Assembly (NCBI GenBank): GCA_026389425.1
Contig: JAPLHW010000149.1
Coordinates: 1 to 34,729, forward strand
Direction of reading: 5' to 3'
From: Coprothermobacterota bacterium
GTDB lineage: Bacteria; Caldisericota; JANLFM01
Length of the DNA: 34,729 bases
The position numbers and the translations under genes were made by a program. Positions 24,167 through 32,884 of this stretch are shown here, in pieces. A model generated the notes under the pieces. That model was not told where the DNA came from. It ran no database searches and saw only the letters and a program-made list of their open reading frames with translations. The stretch's first letter is position 1. Each line of letters opens with the position of its first letter.

Positions 24167-26734
24167 TCATGGATTAGCCCAGACTAACTCCAACCCCCCA
24201 GTGAGGGCTTTTAACCAGAAACCGAGCTTGTTCGGGAAAATGTCGCCGGTCCCCAGCGAAACATAGGCGGAGCTGTTCCAGGCCAGAGGCGCTGAGGCCA
24301 ACAAGCCTCGGCTCAGCGCTTCATCCAGGGTCATCGTCTCGCCGCCGTCGCGCAGGATCACGCAATTCCAGGCCACATCATTGGTGAAGGGATTGCCCAG
24401 TAGGTTCCAACCGTTCCCCAACGCAGTCGAATAGCCGGGAGCGGCCAGTGGCGCCCCGGACAAAAACAAGGTATTGGAGGCCGACTTCAGCCAGTAGGCG
24501 GCGCCGGGTTGCAGCACCAACTGGGAGCGCCCCAGGTAGCAGGCGTGCAGGGCGTCCCAGCCGAAGATCAGCCAACCAGGAGGAAGCGCCCGCTCGGCTT
24601 GCGCGGGGAATAACCGCAGCGGCACCGTGAGGAGGTTCCATCCCGGTGTCAGCAGATATCCCAAAGTGGTCTGGTAGGTTAATCCCCAGCAATCGTTGCA
24701 CAAGTGGGATTGAAGCTCGCCGCTAGCTTGAGGAGAGGGATTGAACCCGCCGAAGATCAGGCATTGATCAAGGGAGGAATCATAAACCATGGCCATCCCG
24801 ATCTCAGTGGGGGGCGCTGCAGTGGTGGCGAGCTGCTCCCATCGATTCGTGGCCGGATCGTAGCTCCAGGTGTCGTTGCAGAGGGTCCACTCCTCTTTCT
24901 TCTCATCCGGATGCTGTCCACCGAACAGCACTAGCTTTCCCCGGGTGGAATCCCAAGCCATGGCGAAGGCCGCACGTGTGCTGGGATGCTCTCCGATTGG
25001 ATGCAGCCGGGTCCACTGTCGGAGAGAGAAGTCGAACGACCAAAGGTCGCTCATGCCGGAGTTGGCGGCTTCGGGGTTCGATCCGCCGAACAGCAGAACC
25101 TTCTTTTCCTGATCGTCCCAGACCATCTTGTGCCAGATGCGGGGAGTAGGTCCAGTGGGGAGATTGAGCTCTGTCCAAGCCTGAGTAGAGGGTTCGAAGA
25201 GCCAGGTATCGCCGAATACATGGTGCTTGTCGTGTCCGCCGAAGAGGAGTAGTTCACCCGTCTCCAGATTGGTGGCTATGGCGGCGGACATGCGGGCCAG
25301 AGGAGGATTCTGGGCCGGTATTTGCGCCCAGACGCCGCTGGGGGACAAGGTCCAGAGGTCGTTTTGATAGGGCAGAGCGCCCCCGAAGACGATGGCGGCA
25401 TCCCAAAACGAAGAGTAGAGGAAGCAGGCGCCCTGGCGGGCGCTAGGCCCTGAATCCGTTTCCGGCAGAACCGACCAGTTGTTGCCCCGGACGTTATAGA
25501 TACAGGTTTCCCCGCTGTTCTGTTCCAAGAGGCCGTCGTAGGTGGGAAACCCGCCTCCGAAGACCAAGAAGCGGCCGCGCTGGACATCGTAGGCGCCATC
25601 GATCCAAGAGCGGGCGCTGGGTGGATCGCCTTCGTCAAGGCGGCGCCAAACGAGGAGGGACTCGTCGCAGGCCCATGTCTCATTGGAGTTTCCCCACCCT
25701 TTGGCCTCATCGAGGACGCCGCCAAAGAGCACGAACCGCCCCCCCCGTCGGTCGCAGGCCAATCCGGCAAAAAAGGAAACGCTGGGCGACCCTTCGGTGG
25801 GAAGGAGGGTCCACTGGCAGCCGGTGAAATCGAAGAGGTACGTCTGGTGGAAGACATCGGTAGTGGCCAAGTCTCGACCGCCATAGAGGACGACCTTCCC
25901 CGCTGCCGGTAAGGTAGACATGACATGACCGGCACGGGGCGCAGGCGCCTGGAAGGGTGAGACCTCTGCCCAGACATTGGTGGAGGGATCGTAGATCCAA
26001 GTATCGCCCAAGGAAACCTGTCCCGTGAATCCGCCGAAGAGGAGGACCTTGCCGCTCTGCGGATCGAAGCTCATGGCGGAATAGACTCTGGCTGGAGGGG
26101 GATTGATGGGATCCAACTGGGTCCATTCACCGATGGTGGGATTAAAGGACCAGGTGTCGTTCAGCGTTTGATAGTCCCAGTGCTCCGCTGAATCACGGCC
26201 CCCGAAGAGGATCACCCGATCCCCCGCCCAAACCATCGAGTGCCCGCCCCTCGCCGCAGGCCACGCCTGGGGAGACAAGGCGCGCCAGCTTTTCCCGGGG
26301 AGGTCCAACAGACAGGTGTCATCGAGGACCGCCCCCGCTGAGGAAACCCCTCCGAAGATGAGCGCCGTTTGGCTGTCGCCCAGGAAGACCAGCGGGCACT
26401 CCAAGCGCGGGGAGGGCGGATTGTCCGCCGTCAGCGGTTCCCACGCGGATACCCCGGGAGCCAAGGTCCAAAGGTCATTGAGGTCATAAGGTTTCATGCT
26501 ACTCCCGCCGAACACCACTATTCGCCCGGATACCGGATCGGTGTCCATCCCGAAATTGCTCCGCGGGTCCATCAGCGATCCGCTGCGCAGGCTCCAGGAA
26601 GGCACGATACCGCTCGCCCGCACCACTTCAGGGGAGGAAGTCGACACCGCAAGAGTCGAGAGGGGGGAGGCTAACAGCAGACAGAGCACCAGAAAGAGCG
26701 AACTGCTGGATTGAATTACAGAACGAGCCATCAT
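24167..26734 (-). CDS. Secreted kelch-repeat protein with C-terminal GWNLL modules
   Basis: Signal peptide; many kelch blades (e.g. DPQSGKVLLFGGFTGQVSLGDTWIYDPSTNVWAEVSPFQAPAPRAGHVM); C-terminal LTPGWNLLTVPL and LGNGWNLLGNPF. Confidence 0.92.
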   Translation of the reverse strand: MMARSVIQSSSSLFLVLCLLLASPLSTLAVSTSSPEVVRASGIVPSWSLRSGSLMDPRSNFGMDTDPVSGRIVVFGGSSMKPYDLNDLWTLAPGVSAWEPLTADNPPSPRLECPLVFLGDSQTALIFGGVSSAGAVLDDTCLLDLPGKSWRALSPQAWPAARGGHSMVWAGDRVILFGGRDSAEHWDYQTLNDTWSFNPTIGEWTQLDPINPPPARVYSAMSFDPQSGKVLLFGGFTGQVSLGDTWIYDPSTNVWAEVSPFQAPAPRAGHVMSTLPAAGKVVLYGGRDLATTDVFHQTYLFDFTGCQWTLLPTEGSPSVSFFAGLACDRRGGRFVLFGGVLDEAKGWGNSNETWACDESLLVWRRLDEGDPPSARSWIDGAYDVQRGRFLVFGGGFPTYDGLLEQNSGETCIYNVRGNNWSVLPETDSGPSARQGACFLYSSFWDAAIVFGGALPYQNDLWTLSPSGVWAQIPAQNPPLARMSAAIATNLETGELLLFGGHDKHHVFGDTWLFEPSTQAWTELNLPTGPTPRIWHKMVWDDQEKKVLLFGGSNPEAANSGMSDLWSFDFSLRQWTRLHPIGEHPSTRAAFAMAWDSTRGKLVLFGGQHPDEKKEEWTLCNDTWSYDPATNRWEQLATTAAPPTEIGMAMVYDSSLDQCLIFGGFNPSPQASGELQSHLCNDCWGLTYQTTLGYLLTPGWNLLTVPLRLFPAQAERALPPGWLIFGWDALHACYLGRSQLVLQPGAAYWLKSASNTLFLSGAPLAAPGYSTALGNGWNLLGNPFTNDVAWNCVILRDGGETMTLDEALSRGLLASAPLAWNSSAYVSLGTGDIFPNKLGFWLKALTGGLELVWANP

Positions 26735-26946
26735 CTCACCAACCTTTCTCTACTTTTTCAGATTGTCGATAAATCATGATAACACGCTATCGAAAGCCAA
26801 TGAGCCCAACCTACGAGGTTACGCTGTCGTCAACCCGTTCACTTCACTGCCTCGTGCTCTTGCCGCTCTCCTGTAGTAATTGGGGAAACCACTCGGCAAG
26901 ACCCCCGGAGAGATGTCAAATCTGGGTTGAGCACGTATGATAAAAC

Positions 26947-27789
26947 ATGATGATCCTATATAGCCTGCGGCCTGAACAACAAGAGAGAATGAGCGTCTTC
27001 ACCAGCCGGGCCTTCATGACTACTTCAACGGTAGTGATCACTCTAAACCTGGTCCTGGTGGTAGACCCTGCCTACTTTCCGGACGAGATCGCCGAGATCC
27101 GCCAATTCGTCGAATCACATCTGGAGGAGCACCAGCTTTACCTCCTTTTCACCCACTCCGATTGGGATCACATTGCTGGATTCCCGCTTTTCCCGGAGGC
27201 GGTCATAGTGGCATCCCAGGCTTTCCTCGACAACCCCGACCGGACACAACAGATTGATCTGCTGCGCGACTTCGATGCCCACAATCAGATTCTGCGCCCC
27301 TATCCTCTCGCCTATCCGTCGGTTGGGATGGCCATTCGAGAGGAACGGGAGGAGCTTTCCCTGGGGGGCAATCGGCTAATCCTCTTTCAAGCCAAGGGAC
27401 ATACGGAGGATGGCCTCTTTGCCCTGCTCGACCCGCCCGGCCTTTTTCTGGCCGGCGATTACCTCTCGGATATCGAGATTCCCTATGTCTTCCATTCCAG
27501 CGCAGCTTACGAACGGACCATGCTCTTGGCGTCAGCCATTCTCGAGGAATTCCCCGTCCGCCTGCTGGTGCCGGGACATGGTCATCCCACCACCGACGTC
27601 GGCGAGATGAAGAGAAGGGTGGAAAGCTCGCTTCGCTATCTGCGTTCACTGCGAGAAGGGGTGCGGCGGGCGGATGAGGAGGCAATTGAGCGCGTCCTGT
27701 CCGAGACGGGCTTCGGTTCGGACTTCGAGACAGCCCACCGTGAAAACGCCCAGCGAATTGAGCAGGAGTTGCGCAGTGAAGCCCCCTGA
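26947..27789 (+). CDS. MBL-fold metallo-hydrolase
   Basis: LVLVVDPAYFPDEIAEI...LYLLFTHSDWDHIAGFPLFPEA...LILFQAKGHTEDGLFALLDPPGLFLAGDYLSDIEIPY...LLVPGHGHPTTD. Confidence 0.88.
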   Translation: MMILYSLRPEQQERMSVFTSRAFMTTSTVVITLNLVLVVDPAYFPDEIAEIRQFVESHLEEHQLYLLFTHSDWDHIAGFPLFPEAVIVASQAFLDNPDRTQQIDLLRDFDAHNQILRPYPLAYPSVGMAIREEREELSLGGNRLILFQAKGHTEDGLFALLDPPGLFLAGDYLSDIEIPYVFHSSAAYERTMLLASAILEEFPVRLLVPGHGHPTTDVGEMKRRVESSLRYLRSLREGVRRADEEAIERVLSETGFGSDFETAHRENAQRIEQELRSEAP

Positions 27790-28226
27790 AATCGAGGTGC
27801 TTCCAGCAACGTGGAGTTCCCGGTGAATCGCCGTTCTTGCGATTCATTGAGGTGTATTCGCCGAACGCTGGGGTGATCTGGAGGGCTTGTTTGGGTAGCA
27901 AGGCGCCTATTCAGTGTGTTGGATTCGTCGAAGTCGGACACGCATCTCAGGCTCAGCGCATCATGCGAGACACGATTCACAGACAGGGCTTACCGGTGGG
28001 CAGGTTGCCGAGCAAACCTTTCCCTGGATCCGCTCCCTTTCACCTGGAAGCTTGCAAGGCCTGATCGAGCGGTTGTCAATTGTTGTCTGGATCGGCGGAA
28101 TCGTGCCATCCGAGTTGAACCTCAGGCGCTTCCGGACTATGATCTGCGTCAATGCGATCGTTATAGACCTCCGGTCGACCCGGGGAGAGTTCGCCGGATG
28201 TGACCCGTTCATAAGGAGGAAGTAGC

Positions 28227-28733
28227 GTGTTGGAGACGGATCTGGAAGTATTTATTGCTAGAGCTTGTGAACTCGGGGCCGTGGAAGCGAAGTTGATCCT
28301 GGCCACAAGCGTGGTCACAGCGTCCTGGGTGAGGATGAAGTGCCGGTTTGGATGTGGAAGCTATAACACAAGCCATTGCTGTCCTCCCAATACACCTACT
28401 CATCGGGAGACGCAGGAGATTCTCAATTGCTACCACCGCGCCCTGCTCATCCGATGTGCAAATGACGAGATTCCCACCATGATCGTTACCAGGTTGGAAC
28501 GGGAGATCTTCTTGGCCGGCTATTATAAGGCGCTCGGGCTTGGAGCTGGACCTTGTAATCTTTGCGAGAAATGCAATCCCACAAGATGCCTGCACCCGAA
28601 GGAGACTCGTCCTTCCATGGAGTCTTGCGGCATTGATGTCTTTGCGACGGTTCGTGCCAACGGGTACCCGATCGATGTTCTCGTGGATCGCTCCTGCGGC
28701 GAGAACAGCTACGGCCTTGTCTTGATCGATTAA
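28227..28733 (+). CDS. DUF2284 metal-binding (Cys-rich) protein
   Basis: MKCRFGCGSYNTSHCCPPNTPTHRETQEIL...REIFLAGYYKALGLGAGPCNLCEKCNPTRCLHPKETRPSMESCGIDVFATVRANG; GTG start with AAGGAGG. Confidence 0.88.
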   Translation: MLETDLEVFIARACELGAVEAKLILATSVVTASWVRMKCRFGCGSYNTSHCCPPNTPTHRETQEILNCYHRALLIRCANDEIPTMIVTRLEREIFLAGYYKALGLGAGPCNLCEKCNPTRCLHPKETRPSMESCGIDVFATVRANGYPIDVLVDRSCGENSYGLVLID

Positions 28734-28747
28734 TTCAACGGCTTATT

Positions 28748-29833
28748 TCAATCCGCTTGGCCATTCTTGTCTTTCCAGTCGCTTGCCAATTGCGCCAGTG
28801 ACCAGGCGGCCTGTTCAGAGAGGACCGGATCGGGGTGGCCCAGGAAGGGGCGGATGCTCTCCTCAATGGCCGATTCGGCGCTATTTCCAGCCGCCACCAG
28901 GCAATTGCGCAAAAAGCGCGGGAAAGGGAGACGTCCGAGGGTGTGACCAGTGAAAGCGGCTTGGAAATGGGACTCATCCATAGCCAAAGAGGAGGGGATG
29001 GAGAGCTTCCAACCGGGTCCGGGCGGCATGTCGCCACTGTGAAAGGGCATAGGTGGAGCTTCCTGGTTGAAAGGGCAGACTTCCTGGCAGACGTCGCAGC
29101 CGACCAGTCTGTGTCCCAACGCCGGCTGCGCCCAATCGGAGAAAGGGCCTGGCTGGTGCAAGGTGAGGGTGTCCAGGCAGCGCTCGGCGCGAAGACGGAA
29201 GAAGGGGGCGACGGGGTGGATCGTACCGCTCTCGTTTTCCTCCAGGGCTCCAGTGGGACAAGCTTCCAAGCAGAGCCTGCAATCACCGCAACGGCGGGCT
29301 GGGGCACACTCGAGCTGCCCCTGCGAGCACCCCCTCGAGCGAAGTGAAGGGCCTGACCCAGAGGTTTCATCAGCCTCCAGCTCTTCCCCCAAGAGCAGCT
29401 CACCGAGGAGTAGACGCGATCCCCAGGTCGGGTGAAAGAGCAATGTGTTCCTCCCGCGCCATCCCAACCCGCTTCGCCATGCCCAGGCTTTCTCCTGCAG
29501 GGGTCCCTCCACCAGGATCTTTACCCGCAGGCCGGGGAGTTGTTCGCGCAAAGCCTTGGCAATGCAATGTAACCTTTCCTTCAATGTCCCATACCAATCA
29601 TAAGCGGCGAAGGCAGCGATCCTTCCTTCCAGCAAGCCAGGTGGTGCCGCGGGAGCCGGGTAAGGGAGGGCGAAAGAAACTACAGTACGAGCCCAAGGAA
29701 ACCGTTGTCGGGGGTCGATCCAATCCCCTGGTTCGTCTTCTTCCTCCATCACTGCTCGAATCGGGACCCAGGCGACAGCCAACCCTTTCTTTGCAGCACC
29801 CTCGAGGAGGAGCGCCGGCAGCGGGGAGGTCAT
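28748..29833 (-). CDS. queG: Epoxyqueuosine reductase QueG-like
   Basis: KAWAWRSGLGWRGRNTLLFHPTWGSRLLLGELLL...CGDCRLCLEACPTGAL...GCDVCQEVCPFNQEAP plus C-terminal helical repeat. Likely ATG at 29833 (GGGGAGG context); the track start at 29992 overlaps the upstream gene. Confidence 0.85.
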   Translation of the reverse strand: MTSPLPALLLEGAAKKGLAVAWVPIRAVMEEEDEPGDWIDPRQRFPWARTVVSFALPYPAPAAPPGLLEGRIAAFAAYDWYGTLKERLHCIAKALREQLPGLRVKILVEGPLQEKAWAWRSGLGWRGRNTLLFHPTWGSRLLLGELLLGEELEADETSGSGPSLRSRGCSQGQLECAPARRCGDCRLCLEACPTGALEENESGTIHPVAPFFRLRAERCLDTLTLHQPGPFSDWAQPALGHRLVGCDVCQEVCPFNQEAPPMPFHSGDMPPGPGWKLSIPSSLAMDESHFQAAFTGHTLGRLPFPRFLRNCLVAAGNSAESAIEESIRPFLGHPDPVLSEQAAWSLAQLASDWKDKNGQAD

Positions 29834-29849
29834 GGGCGACACCTCCAGG

Positions 29850-30656
29850 CTAATGCTGGCAGCGAGGGCAGAAGTAAGCTCCTCGCCCCTCCAGCTCGAA
29901 GCGGATGATTTTTCCAGGACAGCGCGGACAGGGCTGTCCACCTTTGCCGTGTACGCGGAGGTAAGAGCGAACCTCTCCGCGGATTCCCGCACTCATTCCC
30001 TGGATCGATTGAGCTGTTGCCCAGCGCAGGGTATCGGGAATGCACTTGGCCAAGAGGTCCCGCTCCTGGGCGTTAAGGTCGCGACTCTTGCGGGTGGGGA
30101 GGAGGCGAGCACAAAAAAGGATCTCGTCAGAAAACGCATTTCCAATCCCGTTGACCAGTCGCTGTTCCATCAGCACGAATTTCACCGTGCCGGGGTAGGA
30201 CTGCAGCATTTTCTGCAGATACGATGAAGTAAAAGCCGCTTCCAGCGGATCCGGTCCCAGTGAGCGCAGTTCGGCGTAGTTCTGGAGACCTCCCGGGGGG
30301 AGGTAGGTTAAGCGCATCCAGCCAGCACGGTCAAGGAAACGCAGCTCTTGATCCCCTTTGAAACGAAGGGCTGCCACGGTGGATTTCTCCGGGGCTTGTG
30401 AGGAGGAAACCCAGTCCATCTCCCCGTGCAGCATCAGGTGAATCGACAAAGTTGCACCACCTGCCAACAGGAAAAGAGTGAACTTACCTTGACGTTGTAC
30501 TTCGCCTACCACCTCCCCCACCAGGCCGGCAACGAATTCCTCACTGGTCGGAAAGACCCGTTTGGGGCGGAACACCTGAACTGCTTCGATGCAGTTCCCC
30601 TTAACTTTCGGGATCAAGTTGTGGAGGATCGCCTCCAAATCTGGAAGTTCGGGCAT
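29850..30656 (-). CDS. mutM: Fpg/Nei (MutM) family DNA glycosylase
   Basis: MPELPDLEAILHNL N-terminus; LMEQRLVNGIGNAFSDEILF; C-terminal zinc finger CPRCPGKIIRFELEGRGAYFCPRCQ. Confidence 0.9.
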   Translation of the reverse strand: MPELPDLEAILHNLIPKVKGNCIEAVQVFRPKRVFPTSEEFVAGLVGEVVGEVQRQGKFTLFLLAGGATLSIHLMLHGEMDWVSSSQAPEKSTVAALRFKGDQELRFLDRAGWMRLTYLPPGGLQNYAELRSLGPDPLEAAFTSSYLQKMLQSYPGTVKFVLMEQRLVNGIGNAFSDEILFCARLLPTRKSRDLNAQERDLLAKCIPDTLRWATAQSIQGMSAGIRGEVRSYLRVHGKGGQPCPRCPGKIIRFELEGRGAYFCPRCQH

Positions 30657-30668
30657 CTCCCGCGTTCC

Positions 30669-31967
30669 TTAGAAGAGGCTGATTTGAGCAGACACCCGAA
30701 GCCTCTCCTCGTGTCGTTCGCGCGGGATGAGGATCTGTCCGGAGCGTCCGTCATAACCCGGCACCAGTTGAATTCCGCCGCTGCGTACTTTGGCGATAGC
30801 CTGCACCACAGCCGGGCTGGTGACTTTCTCCAGGTAGGAGAGGGGGATGTCCAAGAGTACGTTCAGTTCATTGCCGAAAGCCTGCACAAGCCGTAACACC
30901 TCGTTTTCCACCAGGGAGGCCACGGACTGTAAGTGCAGGGCTTGGGAGAGGATCTCCCGCAACGGCATCAGATGGGTGAAGGGGATGGCACCCGGTGGGG
31001 TCTCCTGCGCAGGACGGTCGGCCAGCTCTTCCACCCGTTGCAGCACACCCACCGAGAGGGGGCGCTCACAGACCGGACAAACATCAGTAGGGGCAGTACC
31101 TTCACGGCTGACCGCAGGCGGTTGTTCAGCTCCCAAGCTGGACTGGCTTCGTTGCGGGGGAAGAGAGACGCGGCAACCGCGGTGGCCATTGTAATGGTAT
31201 TTGCTTACTTGGGGATAGTACTCCAGTGTGTACAGCAACCTCTGCGGGTCTCGGCTGTAGAGGGTGTCGCGGAGTTCACCGAAGGAGAGGGGGGCATTGA
31301 AGATCGTTGCCTCACGCCCCAAAGAACGGGGGTCGCGGGCATCCGAGCTGGAGAGGAGGGTCTTCCCCTGCAAATTACTCAGGCGCCAAGCCATCGGAGG
31401 GTCGGAAGCCAATCCAGTCTCCAGGATGGGAACCTCGACTGCGTCTTCACCGAAACATTCCTCCAGCGAGTTGAAACCGGCCTGCGCGCTAAGCAGCGAA
31501 TTGAGCGGGTTCCAGATGTGGGCAGGAACCAAGAAGGTTTCCGGAGAGAGATCCTTTAGCAGCTTCAGCAGGTCACGCGCGGCAATGGAGAGGATCGGCA
31601 CCCCGTCCAGGGAGAGCGAGCCGTAACGGCGTAAACGCTGGCGTATACGCAGCGCTACTTCCAGGCTGGGTGCGAAAATCAGGTTGTGCATCTTCCGTCC
31701 CCGCCCCTTTTGGCTGAAGAAGCTAGAGACTTCCGCAGTGAGCACGAAGAGGGTTCCCTTATACTCGTAGAGCCCCTCTAATGCCGCTGGTCGCAGCATC
31801 TCCTTCAGCTCGAGGAACCAGGCGGGATGGGTGAAATCGCCGGTACCAAGGAGAGATAGCCCTTTCAGCTTGGCGAAGTGGGCCATCTGGTCCAGGGTCA
31901 TCTCCGCGCTGGCGCCGCGCGTGTAGCGGGAATGGACGTGAAAATCGCAGGCGAATCGGGTTCCCAT
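30669..31967 (-). CDS. Endonuclease Q-like PHP-domain protein
   Basis: FACDFHVHSRYTRGASAEMTLDQMAHFAKLKGLSLLGTGDFTHPAWFLELK...HNLIFAPSLEVA...LVPAHIWNPLNSLLSA...LLSSSDARDPRSLGREAT...YHYNGHRGC...CPVCERPLSVGVLQRVEELADRP. Confidence 0.85.
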   Translation of the reverse strand: MGTRFACDFHVHSRYTRGASAEMTLDQMAHFAKLKGLSLLGTGDFTHPAWFLELKEMLRPAALEGLYEYKGTLFVLTAEVSSFFSQKGRGRKMHNLIFAPSLEVALRIRQRLRRYGSLSLDGVPILSIAARDLLKLLKDLSPETFLVPAHIWNPLNSLLSAQAGFNSLEECFGEDAVEVPILETGLASDPPMAWRLSNLQGKTLLSSSDARDPRSLGREATIFNAPLSFGELRDTLYSRDPQRLLYTLEYYPQVSKYHYNGHRGCRVSLPPQRSQSSLGAEQPPAVSREGTAPTDVCPVCERPLSVGVLQRVEELADRPAQETPPGAIPFTHLMPLREILSQALHLQSVASLVENEVLRLVQAFGNELNVLLDIPLSYLEKVTSPAVVQAIAKVRSGGIQLVPGYDGRSGQILIPRERHEERLRVSAQISLF

Positions 31968-32093
31968 ACGTTGATACTCCGAGCCAAAGTGTAGCATGAA
32001 TGAAGGAGCCGGTTGAGGTTCGCCGACAAAGAGCACAGCCCTGCTTTCTTGAAGGGAAGGGGGCTGTCGTTTATAATGAGCGCGCTTTCCAGC

Positions 32094-32185
32094 GGAGAGG
32101 TGGCTGAGTCGGCTGAAGGCACCCGCCTGGAAAGCGGGTAGGCGTTTACCGCGCCTCGCGGGTTCGAATCCCGCCCTCTCCGCCA
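32094..32185 (+). tRNA. tRNA-Ser (GGA)
   Basis: Acceptor GGAGAGG/CCTCTCC, anticodon loop CTGGAAA on stem ACCCGC/GCGGGT, long variable arm, GGTTCGAATCC T-loop, encoded CCA. Confidence 0.97.
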
Positions 32186-32284
32186 GTCGAACGATTTAGG
32201 GTGCTCGCTTCATTCCTGCTAATCACAGAGGAGAGATCAGGTTGGCGCTCTACCTCGACGGTTTCCTCGTTTCCTTCCCGCCGT

Positions 32285-32884
32285 CTACTCCGGAAGCGGC
32301 TTTCTCCTTTCTAGCCAGGCTTGTAATTGGCGCAAATGAGCCTGGTTGTGCTCGTAAGCATTGCTGGCGATGACCGCCCACGGTTGCCAATCGGGGGGCA
32401 TCCCCTGGAAACGGCTAGGGTCGAAGAGGTCTTCCTCCGGTAGGGATTCCAAGAAGCCCAGGAGTTGATTGAAGGTTCCTCTCGCCTCTTCGCGGGTCTT
32501 TTCTAATGAACGCTCCCGGTTCTCCAGCCTGGGACCGCCGCACCCCAGTGCGGCATCGGAGGACAGGCACACTTTCTCGATTCACACCCGACGATTTGGC
32601 CCAGGTATGTTTGGCGTCTGGAGGACGCCGACCATCTCCCGCTGGTACCAGCTAAGGTGGGCGATGAGATCCTTCACCATCCAGTTTCCCCCGCTGGCCA
32701 CTCCCGCCACCTCCATCTCTTCAAGCGGGATTTCGGCCAACGCCGACTCCCATCGTTGGTGCTCTTCTCTTACCAGATCCAGAAAATCCGCTTTGGTCAA
32801 GGCGCCCTCCTCTGTCTTCGATATTGGCACGACACTACGCGATAACTGCCAAGGATGAATCCCAACTTGGTTAGCGCCGTTCAT
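32285..32884 (-). pseudogene. DinB/ClbS (DfsB)-like four-helix protein gene interrupted by an in-frame TGA
   Basis: Track ORFs 32582-32884 and 32285-32572 are in the same frame, separated by TGA at 32582-32584; N part ...GNWMVKDLIAHLSWYQREMVGVL..., C part ...LENRERSLEKTREEARGTFNQLLGFLESLPEEDLFDPSRFQGMPPDWQPWAVIASNAYEHNQAHLRQLQAWLE. Confidence 0.7.

Noticed and set aside
23706-24170. 154-aa - strand ORF containing (SPRQHD)n.
   Set aside because: Translation of the 18-bp tandem repeat plus repeat copy B; no start/RBS or domain support, so treated as non-coding repeat.
27790-28226. Several 75-103 aa ORFs between the MBL and DUF2284 genes.
   Set aside because: Overlapping in several frames with no recognisable domain; may be decayed sequence but cannot be supported.
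32582-32584. Considered as selenocysteine or TGA-to-Trp recoding in the DinB-like gene.
   Set aside because: TGA serves as the normal stop of many genes here and the family is not a known selenoprotein; pseudogene or error is simpler.
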